The notes: a model not told the origin generated them from the letters alone. 64,000 bases of DNA from Pedobacter chinensis (GCF_003339865.1 NZ_QPKV01000002.1:124001-188000); one strand, 5' to 3'; shown: positions 18,285 to 27,189, counted from the stretch's first letter. Translations and numbers: made by a program.

Positions 18285-19162
18285 GCTAATTTCTCTTCAA
18301 TCAATAACTTTATAATACCATCGGCCATGCCTACTTTAGGTACATAAATTTGCTTGATTCCGGCCCATTTCATTAAAGTTAGGTAGATTTCACTGGCGGG
18401 AATAATCACATCTGCACGATCTGGATTTAAACCCAAAATATTTATACGCTCTTTTAATGAATAACTGATCAGTTTATTATAAAGAGAATTTAATTTTTGT
18501 AAAGACATTGGTGCACCATCCTTTTCATCACTCATCCTGAACAGCTTATTAATATTTCCTCCTGTACCAATTGCTGCTAAATGTTTATTTGCTTTGGTAT
18601 TATCTTTAACCCATTCTTTCATTTCTTCCCAGGTTTCCTCTTTGTCCTGATTATCCAGCATCCTGATGGTTCCAATATTAAAAGATCTAGATGCTTCAGG
18701 TACACCTTTCACAAATACCGATAATTCTGTACTGCCACCACCAACATCAATGTACAGGTAAGTTTTGTTTTCGTCTAAGTCTTCTTCAATATGGTTGGCA
18801 TAAATAATATTGGCTTCCCGTTGCCCTTCAATAATTTCAAGGGTTAAATCAGTTTCCTGCTTAATCAGTTTTACAATATCCTGGCCATTTCTGGCCTCAC
18901 GCATCGCTGATGTAGCACACGCTAAATATTCAGAAACATGGTAAACATCCATTAGGTTTTTAAAAGAAACCATTGTTTTTATCAAATCTCCAGCTTTCTT
19001 ATCCGATATATATTGATCCAGAAAGGCGTCATCTCCCAAACGTAAAGGCACACGGATTAAAGTGTTTTTTTTGTATTTATACTTTCCGTCTTGCCTGCTA
19101 ATATCTGCAATAAGTAACCTCACTGCGTTCGAACCGACATCTATAGCTGCGTATCTTAACAT
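18281..19162 (-). CDS. ppx: Exopolyphosphatase / guanosine pentaphosphate phosphohydrolase family
   Basis: 293 residues, the short two-domain form of the Ppx/GppA family lacking the C-terminal HD-like domain. AAIDVGSNAVRLLIAD opens the first phosphate loop; YIDVGGGSTELSVF is the second; CATSAMREARNG and AAIGTGGNINKL complete the actin-like fold. It removes terminal phosphates from polyphosphate or converts pppGpp to ppGpp. It overlaps ppk1 by one base (TAATG), a clear sign of translational coupling, so synthesis and breakdown of polyphosphate are encoded on one message. Polyphosphatase activity is favoured over GppA by this pairing. Confidence 0.92.
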   Translation of the reverse strand: MLRYAAIDVGSNAVRLLIADISRQDGKYKYKKNTLIRVPLRLGDDAFLDQYISDKKAGDLIKTMVSFKNLMDVYHVSEYLACATSAMREARNGQDIVKLIKQETDLTLEIIEGQREANIIYANHIEEDLDENKTYLYIDVGGGSTELSVFVKGVPEASRSFNIGTIRMLDNQDKEETWEEMKEWVKDNTKANKHLAAIGTGGNINKLFRMSDEKDGAPMSLQKLNSLYNKLISYSLKERINILGLNPDRADVIIPASEIYLTLMKWAGIKQIYVPKVGMADGIIKLLIEEKLA

Positions 19163-21222
19163 TATGATTGGTGCTTGGTTTTTAAATAGTTATAAATATC
19201 CACTTGCGCTCTGATTTTTTTACTTAATCTGTTTTTATGGTATTTGTTATTATTTAGTGAATTAATTTGTCTGGATTTTGTGTTATCCTGGAGTTGCAAA
19301 TCAATAATATCCTGAATTTCCTGCTTAACATCCGGGTCTAATACAGGGAACCCTACTTCTACCCGATGTTCAAAGTTTCTGCTCATTAAATCTGCTGATG
19401 AAAGGTACATATCGTTTTTGCCATTATTGCTGAAAATATAAACACGGGCGTGTTCCAGAAATTTATCGATAATACTAATTGCAGTGATATTTTCACTGAA
19501 GCCTTTAACACCTGGAACCAGACAACAAATTCCTCTTACAATGAGCTGAATTTTAACACCGGCATTACTGGCATCGTAAAGTTTTGAGATGATTCCTTCA
19601 TCAGCAAGGCTGTTAACTTTCAGCATGATATAAGCCAGCTTACCTGCCCTGGCATTTCTAATTTCCCTGTTAATGAAATTAATCAGTTTTGAACGACTCT
19701 CCAGCGGAGAAACAATTAAATGCTTAAAACCTTTTGTTACGGTCCTTTTTCCAAGCGCGTCAAAAAGTTTTACCAAATCGTTGGTGATCTCTTTTTTGGC
19801 CGTGAAAATGCTATGATCACAATATAAGCCAGCTGTTTTTTCGTTAAAGTTACCTGTGGCTAAATTTGCATAATAAACCGCTTTATCTTTTTCCATGCGC
19901 TTTACGAGGCAAATTTTAGAGTGAACTTTATAATCGGTTAAGCCATAGTTTACTTTAACACCTTCTTCCATTAAACGGGTTGTCCAAAAGATATTGGCTT
20001 GCTCATCAAAACGCGCTTTTAGTTCTAATACTACAGAAACCGCCTTACCATTTTTAGCCGCATTAATTAAAGCATTAATTACTTTTGAATTTTCAGCCAG
20101 GCGGTAAAGTGTAATTTGAATCTCTGTTACTTTTGGATCAATCGCCGCTTCACGTAAAAATAAAATAATGTAATCGTATGATTGATAAGGGAGATTGACG
20201 AGGTAATCTCTATGAGCAATTTTATTAAAAACACTTTGAGTTCTATGCAAATCACGCACTTTTAAAGGTACATTCGGTGTATACTCCAACTCTTTCTTTC
20301 CTACATTAGGGAAAGCAATGAAATCGCCAAATTTATGATAGCGATTGCCTGGAATTAAACTCTCGGCTTCTAATTTAAGCTTGTTAACTAAAACAGTTAA
20401 CATATTTAAAGGCATTGCAGAATCGTAAAGTAAACGCATTGGCTTGCCTTTCTTACGTTTTTCCAAACTATTTTTTAAGTCTTCAATAAACTTATCATTA
20501 ATGTTTTTATCAATATCCAGTTCAGCATCACGGGTAAGCTGAATGGAATAAGCCTCTAGGTTATCGTAAGTGAAAACATAAAAAATATCATCAAGGCAAT
20601 AACGGATGATATCTTCAGCAAGAATAATAAATTTCAAATCATTGGTTTCGGGCAGCACCAAAAATCTGGGTAAGCTCGGTGGCATTTCAATTAATGCATA
20701 TTTCTCTCTTAACCTCGTGTCTTTTTTTGATAGTTTTACAAAAAAATATAGAAATCTATCTTTAAGCTCTGGAAATGGTTTATCCATATCCAGCATAATT
20801 GGAACCAGGTTGGATAAAATTTTATCTCTGAAATGATTTTTTACAAACTCGCCCCTGCTTACGTTTAATTGAGTATCATTTAAAATGAAAATTCTGTTTT
20901 GTGCAAGTTCATTTATTAGCGTAGCCTGGAACAGTTGGTCAAATTTCCGTTCTTGCTTTACAACAATGTTCTTGATTTCATTAAGAATCTTTTTAGGATT
21001 GAAACCTAAAAGCGCTTTCGCCTTATCATTCAAATTGGTAAGCCTTGACATTGTGGCCACGCGCACCCGATAAAACTCTTCTAAATTTGAGGAAAAGATA
21101 GATAGAAATTTGATCCGTTCGATAAGTGGTACAGTTTCATCTGCTGCTTCCTGCAATACCCGGTCATTAAAATATAACCAACTTATTTCACGGTTTAAAA
21201 ACGGTATCTTCTTCTTGCTCAT
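19162..21222 (-). CDS. ppk1: Polyphosphate kinase 1
   Basis: 686 residues, complete. The N domain opens FLNREISWLYFNDRVLQEA; the catalytic core contains ITLYRLAENSKVINALINAA, LELKARFDEQANI and the KVHSK segment with the histidine that is autophosphorylated; the second phospholipase-D-like motif is SADLMSRNFEHRVEVGFPVL. PPK1 reversibly adds the gamma phosphate of ATP to polyphosphate at the membrane or granule. It precedes ppx (one-base overlap) and lies 98 bases after a gene for a lysine-rich H1-like protein on the same strand. A 16-bp palindrome at 21304-21319 in that gap may be regulatory. Confidence 0.95.
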   Translation of the reverse strand: MSKKKIPFLNREISWLYFNDRVLQEAADETVPLIERIKFLSIFSSNLEEFYRVRVATMSRLTNLNDKAKALLGFNPKKILNEIKNIVVKQERKFDQLFQATLINELAQNRIFILNDTQLNVSRGEFVKNHFRDKILSNLVPIMLDMDKPFPELKDRFLYFFVKLSKKDTRLREKYALIEMPPSLPRFLVLPETNDLKFIILAEDIIRYCLDDIFYVFTYDNLEAYSIQLTRDAELDIDKNINDKFIEDLKNSLEKRKKGKPMRLLYDSAMPLNMLTVLVNKLKLEAESLIPGNRYHKFGDFIAFPNVGKKELEYTPNVPLKVRDLHRTQSVFNKIAHRDYLVNLPYQSYDYIILFLREAAIDPKVTEIQITLYRLAENSKVINALINAAKNGKAVSVVLELKARFDEQANIFWTTRLMEEGVKVNYGLTDYKVHSKICLVKRMEKDKAVYYANLATGNFNEKTAGLYCDHSIFTAKKEITNDLVKLFDALGKRTVTKGFKHLIVSPLESRSKLINFINREIRNARAGKLAYIMLKVNSLADEGIISKLYDASNAGVKIQLIVRGICCLVPGVKGFSENITAISIIDKFLEHARVYIFSNNGKNDMYLSSADLMSRNFEHRVEVGFPVLDPDVKQEIQDIIDLQLQDNTKSRQINSLNNNKYHKNRLSKKIRAQVDIYNYLKTKHQS

Positions 21223-21303
21223 TAAAAAAAATAAAAAATCCCACCTATACAGGAATGCTCAAAACTGCACATTAATTTGTTAAATCAATGTTAATAAATC
21301 TAA

Positions 21304-21319
21304 TTGTTAACGTTAACAA
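21304..21319. promoter_or_regulatory. Perfect 16-bp palindrome upstream of ppk1
   Basis: TTGTTAACGTTAACAA is a perfect dyad located directly beyond the stop codon of the H1-like gene and 82 bases before the ppk1 start (both minus strand). Its size and symmetry suit a dimeric regulator. A second, looser TTGTTAA lies at 21278-21284. Regulator unknown. Confidence 0.4.
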
Positions 21320-21320
21320 A

Positions 21321-21965
21321 TCATTTCTTTACAGGCCCTTTAGGCGCTCTTTTTGCTGTATTTGCTTTAACGGCACTTGTTGGTTTGGTGGTTTTTACAG
21401 GTGTAGATTTAGCCTGATCAACTGTTTTGTCTATATCTTTTTTTACAGCTGCCTGGGTTGTTGCCGGTGCAGTCGTCTTTTTATTAACTGCTGTTACTTT
21501 AGGTTTTGCTTGGTCTGTTACTTTACTCACAACCTTTTTTGCGGTAGATAATGGCTTTGACAGCACTTTTTCGGCTTTTTCTTCAGAAGCTATTGTTGCT
21601 ACTTTAACACTTTGAACAACAGGCTTAGCTTTTGAAACTGCTTTTTTAACTACTTTTTCTGCAGATTTTTCAGCCTTACTGACTGCTTTTACTACTGGTT
21701 TCCCGGCTTCTTTGGTTTTTGCTTTTGAAGTATTCAATAAATCATCAATTTTATGACCAACATCCGATTTTATGACCGTGAATTTCTTAGTCAGTTTTTT
21801 AGCTACACGCTTACTTGCTTTCGCCACTTCGGTACTAATCTCTGATGCATCATGGCCTAAACTTTTAATTACATCTAAAAACTGAGCAGTAATAGATTGC
21901 TCTAATTGTTTTTTAGCTTCTTTTTTGGTTGCTTTTTTTTGAGACTTTGCTTTAGTGGTTTTCAT
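21321..21965 (-). CDS. Lysine/alanine-rich histone H1-like protein
   Basis: 214 residues, very rich in Lys, Ala, Val, Thr and Ser. An N-terminal basic run (TTKAKSQKKATKKEAKK) is followed by a short ordered segment (FLDVIKSLGHDASEISTEVAKASKRVAKKL), then a long low-complexity tail built of variations on KxVxKAxxKAKPVVxSVK and ending in KRAPKGPVKK. This resembles the C-terminal tail of H1 and bacterial H1-like proteins (AlgP, Hc1, phasin-like). No signal peptide, so it is probably cytoplasmic and binds polyanions such as DNA or polyphosphate. It precedes ppk1-ppx on the same strand, which makes polyphosphate granule or nucleoid binding attractive, but that is inference. Confidence 0.8.
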   Translation of the reverse strand: MKTTKAKSQKKATKKEAKKQLEQSITAQFLDVIKSLGHDASEISTEVAKASKRVAKKLTKKFTVIKSDVGHKIDDLLNTSKAKTKEAGKPVVKAVSKAEKSAEKVVKKAVSKAKPVVQSVKVATIASEEKAEKVLSKPLSTAKKVVSKVTDQAKPKVTAVNKKTTAPATTQAAVKKDIDKTVDQAKSTPVKTTKPTSAVKANTAKRAPKGPVKK

Positions 21966-22041
21966 ATTATTTTTCGTTTTTTTGTGAGATCGATTTAATT
22001 GTTCTTAAATCTACTTAATTTTTTAATTTAAAGCTAAAACC

Positions 22042-22533
22042 ATGCCTTCTTTTGATATTGTAAGTAAAGTTGATGCGCAAACACTTGATAATGCGATTAA
22101 TAATGCCAAAAAGGAAATTCTTAACAGATTTGACTTTAATGGCTCGAAAAGCACCATAGATTTAGATAAAAAAACAAATATTGTAACCATTGTTACCGAA
22201 GATGATATGCGTTTAAAGGCTATTGAGGGTTCTATTATATCCAGAATGATGAAACAAAATTTGGACCCGAAAAGTTTGGATTTTGGCAAGGAGACCATTG
22301 CATCTGGAAATATGATCCGTAAAGAGATTTCCATTAAGGAAGGGCTGGATAAAGAAGCTGCCAAAAAAGTTGTCGCCAAAATAAAAGCAAGTGGTTTAAA
22401 GGTGCAACCTGCAATCATGGATGATCAGGTTCGCGTTACTGCAAAAAAAATAGATGATCTTCAGGCAGTAATTTCCGTTTGCCGTGCTGAAGATTTTGGC
22501 CAGCCATTGCAATATATTAATATGCGTAATTAG
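22042..22533 (+). CDS. yajQ: YajQ-family nucleotide-binding protein
   Basis: 163 residues, the standard length. The opening MPSFDIVSKVDAQTLDNAINNAKKEILNRFDF, the DMRLKAIEGSIISRMMKQNLDPKSLDFG middle block and the C-terminal VRVTAKKIDDLQAVISVCR are the hallmark segments of the family, which has two ferredoxin-like domains. Members bind nucleotides; some bind cyclic di-GMP and act on transcription. Nothing in this window shows which ligand is used here. It is transcribed alone; a composite repeat array follows its stop codon directly. Confidence 0.93.
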   Translation: MPSFDIVSKVDAQTLDNAINNAKKEILNRFDFNGSKSTIDLDKKTNIVTIVTEDDMRLKAIEGSIISRMMKQNLDPKSLDFGKETIASGNMIRKEISIKEGLDKEAAKKVVAKIKASGLKVQPAIMDDQVRVTAKKIDDLQAVISVCRAEDFGQPLQYINMRN

Positions 22534-22539
22534 GGTGGT

Positions 22540-22674
22540 TGTTTAAATTGGTTAATTGGTCAAATTGGTTAACTGTTTAAATTGATTAACTGTTTAAATT
22601 GGTTAATTGTATAAATTGTATAACTGTTCAAATTGGTTAATTGTTCAAATTTGTTAACTGGTTAATTAACTGCA
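22540..22674. repeat. Tandem 17-bp repeat, about seven units (left half of composite array)
   Basis: Seven consecutive 17-mers start at 22540, 22557, 22574, 22591, 22608, 22625 and 22642, all variants of TGTTTAAATTGGTTAAT, followed by a partial unit to about 22674. The array begins 7 bases after the yajQ stop. Its unit is the reverse complement of a segment in the right half at 22722-22917, so together they form a large inverted arrangement. Confidence 0.85.
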
Positions 22675-22721
22675 CATTGCAACTAAACAGTTTACCAGTA
22701 AACAACATTCAAATCATTTAA

Positions 22722-22917
22722 CCATTATTACGATTAAACAGTTAACCGATTTAAACAACTAAACAGTTAACCATTATTACGATTAAACAGTTAACCGATT
22801 TAAACAATTAAACAGTTAACCATTATTACGATTAAACAGTTAATCAATTTAAACAACTAAACAGTTAACCATTATTACGATTAAACAGTTAACCAGTTCA
22901 ACACTTAAACATTATTC
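22722..22917. repeat. Tandem 49-bp repeat, four units (right half of composite array)
   Basis: Units start at 22722, 22771, 22820 and 22869, each opening CCATTATTACGATTAAACAG; the first three differ by a few bases and the fourth is diverged in its second half. Each unit contains GTTAACCGATTTAAACA or a variant, the reverse complement of the 17-mer on the left. The array stops 2 bases before the acetyltransferase start codon, so it forms the whole upstream region of that gene. Confidence 0.88.
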
Positions 22918-22919
22918 AA

Positions 22920-23363
22920 ATGCAGATAAGCGAAAACGGATTTATTTTTTCTGATAAAAAGGAATTGCTCAAGTTAGATTCTATCCACCGTTATTTAAGT
23001 TTGGAATCTTATTGGGCTAAAAACATTCCTTTTGAAACCGTTCAACGCTCCATAGAACATTCTTTGTGCTTTGGTATATATAAAGATGATTTGCAAGTAG
23101 GCTTTGCTCGCTGGGTAACTGACCGGGCAACTTTTGCATGGCTTTGCGATGTTTACATTGAAGCTCCTTACCGTGGCCAGGGATTATCAAAAAAACTGAT
23201 GTCATTCATGATTTTCCATCCTGATTTACAAGGATTGCGCCGTTATCAACTGGCCACTTCAGATGCACATGGTTTGTATGAGCAATTTGGTTTTACATCG
23301 CTTCAAAATCCAGAAACACATATGGGAATTGTTGTTCCTGATGTATATCAGGATCTTGCCTGA
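22920..23363 (+). CDS. GNAT-family N-acetyltransferase
   Basis: 147 residues. Motif A of the GNAT fold is visible as LCDVYIEAPYRGQGLSKKLMSFMI (Q/RxxGxG/A variant RGQGLS), preceded by VGFARWVTDRATFAWL and followed by LATSDAHGLYEQFGF, the usual C-terminal strand and helix. These enzymes move an acetyl group from acetyl-CoA to an amine; the acceptor cannot be told. The gene stands alone between the repeat array and the DUF4142 gene. The start is an ATG with no obvious ribosome binding site, and any promoter would have to lie within the tandem array. Confidence 0.85.
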   Translation: MQISENGFIFSDKKELLKLDSIHRYLSLESYWAKNIPFETVQRSIEHSLCFGIYKDDLQVGFARWVTDRATFAWLCDVYIEAPYRGQGLSKKLMSFMIFHPDLQGLRRYQLATSDAHGLYEQFGFTSLQNPETHMGIVVPDVYQDLA

Positions 23364-23427
23364 GATTAAATTCAAAAACCTTTTCCTGCCTCTGGTGTTT
23401 TCAATACACAACAAAATATTGGAAAAA

Positions 23428-24024
23428 ATGAAAAAGATCTTTTTATTATCTACTGCAATTGCACTACTCATTACTTTTGACGCTTGCCAAATAGCAGATA
23501 AAAAATCATCAACAACTAAAGATAGCGTTTCAGGAGATACCACCATGGTTAATGGCAACCACGTTACAGGGGCCGAAAGCACTGAATCAGGTTTGGATGA
23601 GGCTGGTGCAACCTTTCTCAGAAAAGCAGCTGTTGGTGGTATTATGGAAGTTGAAGCAGCGAAAATAGCACAGAAGAATGCTAAAAGCCAGGAAGTAAAA
23701 GATTTCGCTGCAAAGATGCTGGAAGATCATACTAAAGCCAATGTAGAATTAAAAGAATTGGCAGTAAAGAAAAAGATAATTACTCCTGATGCTTTACCAG
23801 CTGAAGATCAGATTCATCTGGATGAAATGAAAAAAACCACAGGTTTAATATTTGATAAGCATTACATGGGCATGATGGTTGCCGATCATGAAAAAACAGT
23901 GGCCCTATTTAAAGAAGGAGCACAAAACCGCGATACTCAGCTTAAAACCTGGGCAACCAAAACCCTGGCCGTTATTCAACAACACGATGAAATGGCTAAG
24001 AAAATTGCTTTAACTTTAAAATAA
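23428..24024 (+). CDS. DUF4142 lipoprotein
   Basis: Start placed at ATG 23428 (MKKIFLLSTAIALLITFDAC), which gives a lipoprotein signal with Cys at residue 20; longer frames run into the preceding gene. 198 residues. After a Ser/Thr/Lys linker, the mature part is a four-helix DUF4142 domain (FLRKAAVGGIMEVEAAKIAQKNA, VKDFAAKMLEDHTKANVELKELA, MGMMVADHEKTVALFKEGA). His residues in HTKAN and DHEKT recall ferritin-like folds, but no metal site is proven. Such proteins are abundant in Bacteroidota envelopes and are often stress-induced. A terminator follows at 24060. Confidence 0.85.
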   Translation: MKKIFLLSTAIALLITFDACQIADKKSSTTKDSVSGDTTMVNGNHVTGAESTESGLDEAGATFLRKAAVGGIMEVEAAKIAQKNAKSQEVKDFAAKMLEDHTKANVELKELAVKKKIITPDALPAEDQIHLDEMKKTTGLIFDKHYMGMMVADHEKTVALFKEGAQNRDTQLKTWATKTLAVIQQHDEMAKKIALTLK

Positions 24025-24059
24025 CCCAATATATAAATATAATTTATCAGAACGATTTA

Positions 24060-24090
24060 AATCCCAAATTTAATCTATTTGGGATTTTTT
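24060..24090 (+). terminator. Rho-independent terminator after the DUF4142 gene
   Basis: AATCCCAAAT at 24060-24069 pairs with ATTTGGGATT at 24077-24086 around a 7-base loop and is followed by TTTT. It is 35 bases past the stop codon. Confidence 0.75.
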
Positions 24091-24188
24091 ATGATTTATA
24101 AATGTGTGAAAAGCATTATTTTTAATACATTTTATAAGAAATGGAAAAATTAAAATTAACTTTCGCCGTTTAATACAAAAATAAATAA

Positions 24189-25802
24189 ATGAATAAGAGT
24201 AGAATTTTTAGAGCGCTGTTAAGTGCTGCATTCTTAAGTGTAGTTCCTTTTTTAGCAAATGCACAAAAAGCAAACTGGCAAAATCTTGATCTTAAAACGG
24301 ATTCTATATTCGGAATTAGTACAGAAAAAGCATACAAAGAACTTTTAAAAGGTAAGAAATCTACCAAAGTAATTGTTGCGGTTAATGATGGCGGTGTTGA
24401 GGCAACACATGAAGATCTTAAACGGATCATGTGGGTAAATACAAAAGAAATTGCGGGAAACGGAAAGGATGATGATAAAAATGGATATGCAGATGATATT
24501 CATGGTTGGAATTTCATTGGTGGGCCAAAAGAGTCCATCAACTATGAAACTTTGGAGTTAACCCGTTTAGTTCGTAAAAATCAGGCTCGTTTTACAAACA
24601 CTACTGATGCAAATGTTGCCGAAAAAGACAAGAAAGATTGGGAAGAATTTAAAGCTCAACGAGCAGATTTAGAGACACAATTAGCCGAAGCTAAACAAGG
24701 ACTTGCAGGTATAAGTGGCTTTAAAAATGCATTAGATGGTGTGGTAAAGAAAATTGGTAAAGAAAACCCAACCCTTGAAGACATCAAAAACTTCAAACCA
24801 TCATCTGAAGTTGAAGGACGCATTCAAAACATTTTGATTAATCAGCTCGCTAATGCTAGTTTTAAAGACTTTTATGAAGATCAAATTGTTGAAGGTTTAG
24901 AATACTACACCCGCCAGGCTGAATATAATTTGAATATTGATTATGATCCTCGTGCCATCGTTGGAGATAATCCTGATGATTCTAAAGAAAAATTCTACGG
25001 AAATAATGACGTAGCTGGCCCTGATGCAATGCACGGTTCTCATGTTGCTGGTATTATTGCGGCAGACAGAACAAATAATTTAGGCATTATGGGCGTTGCC
25101 GATAATGTAGCAATTATGGGTGTTCGTTGTACGCCAAATGGCGATGAACGCGACAAAGACGTAGCAAACGCTATTCGTTATGCGGTAAATAATGGTGCAA
25201 AAGTAATTAACATGAGTTTCGGTAAAGCATATAGCTGGGATAAAGCAGTTGTTAACGAAGCGATGAAATACGCAGCATCAAAAGATGTTTTAATTGTTCA
25301 GGCAGCAGGTAATGAAAACAAAGATATAGATGTAGAGAACAATTTTCCTAATCACAAAGACTTAGATGAAAAAACCATTGCATCGTGGATTACAGTTGGT
25401 GCCTCTGGGCCAAAGAATGATGAGACACTAAAAGCCAGTTTCTCTAACTTTGGCAAAACACAGGTAGATGTTTTTGCACCAGGTGTTCAAATTTACTCTA
25501 CAGTTCCTGGTTCTAAATACAAAAATTTAAACGGAACGAGTATGGCTTCGCCAGTTGTTGCCGGCTTAGCAGGTTTAATCCGTTCTTATTATCCTAAATT
25601 AACTGCAGCACAAGTAAAAGAGATCATTGTGAAGTCAGTAACCAAGGTTAACCACAACGTTTCATATAAAAAAGGAGAAGACGAAAATGCCGAAACAGTT
25701 TCAGTTCCTTTTTCTGACTTATGTATCAGCGGTGGTATTGTTAATGCTTATGAAGCGTTAAAATTAGCTGCTGCTTATGGCGGTAAAACTACTGCAAAAT
25801 AA
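24189..25802 (+). CDS. Exported subtilase (S8 family serine peptidase)
   Basis: 537 residues. Signal peptide (ALLSAAFLSVVPFLANAQ) then a peptidase S8 domain. The triad can be assigned to Asp67 (AVNDGGVEATH), His282 (MHGSHVAGI) and Ser451 (NGTSMASPVVAGL), with the oxyanion Asn in VQAAGNEN. Between Asp and His lies an unusually long region of about 210 residues, including a helical, charged, coiled-coil-like stretch (residues about 115-260) where typical subtilisins have about 30 residues. There is no obvious inhibitor propeptide between signal and Asp. It probably acts in the periplasm or outside the cell; the target is unknown. A strong terminator follows. Confidence 0.9.
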   Translation: MNKSRIFRALLSAAFLSVVPFLANAQKANWQNLDLKTDSIFGISTEKAYKELLKGKKSTKVIVAVNDGGVEATHEDLKRIMWVNTKEIAGNGKDDDKNGYADDIHGWNFIGGPKESINYETLELTRLVRKNQARFTNTTDANVAEKDKKDWEEFKAQRADLETQLAEAKQGLAGISGFKNALDGVVKKIGKENPTLEDIKNFKPSSEVEGRIQNILINQLANASFKDFYEDQIVEGLEYYTRQAEYNLNIDYDPRAIVGDNPDDSKEKFYGNNDVAGPDAMHGSHVAGIIAADRTNNLGIMGVADNVAIMGVRCTPNGDERDKDVANAIRYAVNNGAKVINMSFGKAYSWDKAVVNEAMKYAASKDVLIVQAAGNENKDIDVENNFPNHKDLDEKTIASWITVGASGPKNDETLKASFSNFGKTQVDVFAPGVQIYSTVPGSKYKNLNGTSMASPVVAGLAGLIRSYYPKLTAAQVKEIIVKSVTKVNHNVSYKKGEDENAETVSVPFSDLCISGGIVNAYEALKLAAAYGGKTTAK

Positions 25803-25820
25803 ATTGCAGAATATATCAAA

Positions 25821-25860
25821 AACAAAAATGGCGAACTAATTTTGGTTCGCCATTTTTGTT
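25821..25860 (+). terminator. Strong rho-independent terminator after the subtilase gene
   Basis: A perfect 16-bp stem, 25821-25836 with 25845-25860 (AACAAAAATGGCGAAC as left arm), loop TAATTTTG. The A- and T-rich flanks make it usable from both strands. Confidence 0.85.
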
Positions 25861-25969
25861 TTGTGACTGGTCATTTTTACAACAACAGTCATCATACTAA
25901 TCCATTTCAAGCTAATTCACTATTAAGATGCAGCATTAAGTATGACGACGTGCTGAGAATTGCAGAACA

Positions 25970-27016
25970 CTAAATCGTATCCATATCAATAACAAAACGA
26001 TATTTAACATCGCTGTTTAATACTCTTTCATAGGCTTCATTTACGTAATTGATATTGATTACCTCTATCTCCGAAACAATGTCATGAGCGGCGCAGAAAT
26101 CAAGCATTTCCTGAGTTTCTTCAATACCTCCAATACTAGAAGCAGTAAGTACTCTATTTCCATGCATTAATGCAGAGCCTGGAAACTTTAACGGCTCTGG
26201 AGGTAAACCCACGCAAATATGAACACCATTAACATTCAATAATTTGAAATACATTTCATAATCATGTGGAGCAGAAACTGAATCAATGATAAAGTCAAAA
26301 TGTTTAGCATACTTTACAAGCTGTTCCGGATCTTTAGTAACCACAAAATTGTGCGCTCCTAATTTCTTAGCATCTGCTTCCTTTGATGGTGAGGTACTTA
26401 AAACCGTTACTTCTGCACCAAAAGCCACAGCAAACTTAACTGCCATATGACCTAACCCACCTAAACCTAAAATGGCAACTTTGTGCCCTTTTTTAATTCC
26501 CCATCTTTTTATTGGCGAATAAGTGGTAATACCTGCACATAGCAAAGGTGCCACGCCAGCTAAAGGTAACTTATCAGAAATATGAACCACAAACTCTTCG
26601 GTACAAACAATTTTGTTTGAGTAGCCACCATAAGTCGGTGTAACTTTATCACGTTCTACACTATTGTATGTCCAAACGGTTTCGGCTTTCTCGCAAAATT
26701 GCTGTTGACCGCCTTTACAAGTTGGGCATTCTTTACAGCTATCTACCATACAGCCAATGCCGGCTAAATCACCAACTTTAAATTTAGTAACAGCTGCTCC
26801 TACCTCAGCAATTCTACCAACAATTTCATGCCCGGGAACCATTGGGTAACGCGCTGGCCCCCATTCACTTCTTACCTGGTGAATATCAGAATGGCAAATT
26901 CCACTAAATAAAATTTCAATCAAAACATCTTTTGGTCCAACGTTTCTTCTCTCGAAACTCCATGGAGCTAATTGATCTGTTTGGCTGTGAACAGCATATC
27001 CTTTTGCGGTTATCAT
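25970..27016 (-). CDS. Zinc-dependent NAD(P) alcohol dehydrogenase (YahK/cinnamyl-alcohol type)
   Basis: Start placed at ATG 27016 (MITAKGYAVHSQTDQ), the usual opening; a longer frame adds seven residues. 348 residues. Catalytic zinc ligands are in GICHSDIH and GHE; the structural zinc lobe is CKECPTCKGGQQQFC; the Rossmann block is ILGLGGLGHMAVKFA. The sequence TVWTYNS and the whole layout fit the YahK-like aldehyde reductases that reduce a broad range of aldehydes with NADPH. It stands alone. The physiological substrate is unknown. Confidence 0.9.
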   Translation of the reverse strand: MITAKGYAVHSQTDQLAPWSFERRNVGPKDVLIEILFSGICHSDIHQVRSEWGPARYPMVPGHEIVGRIAEVGAAVTKFKVGDLAGIGCMVDSCKECPTCKGGQQQFCEKAETVWTYNSVERDKVTPTYGGYSNKIVCTEEFVVHISDKLPLAGVAPLLCAGITTYSPIKRWGIKKGHKVAILGLGGLGHMAVKFAVAFGAEVTVLSTSPSKEADAKKLGAHNFVVTKDPEQLVKYAKHFDFIIDSVSAPHDYEMYFKLLNVNGVHICVGLPPEPLKFPGSALMHGNRVLTASSIGGIEETQEMLDFCAAHDIVSEIEVININYVNEAYERVLNSDVKYRFVIDMDTI

Positions 27017-27189
27017 ATTTATTAAATTTAAAGACAAAGCTATCAGATTCGCAATAAACGTTCGTCATGTTGAATTCATTTCACTGTATTGTGACATTCA
27101 GGGTCCCATAATCTTTTTATTGAGTCTTTGGAACTTAGATTAATCACAAATAATTTTCGAAATGTGAAGTCAATTTCTATTTTTATAAG

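Noticed and set aside
22023..22418. 131-residue minus-strand frame opposite yajQ
   Set aside because: Shadow of a well-recognised gene; hydrophobic composition results from antisense reading.
22722..22917. CRISPR array or phage integration site
   Set aside because: 49-bp units are direct near-identical tandem copies with no unique spacers; no integrase present.
25887..25950. Inverted repeat AGTCATCATACT / AGTATGACGACG after the subtilase terminator
   Set aside because: Several mismatches and no second copy of this exact form in the window; too weak to call an element.
27061..27120. Half-element of the GTCATTCTGA repeat family before yceH
   Set aside because: GTCATGTTGAATTCATTTCA resembles one arm but no pairing partner could be found.
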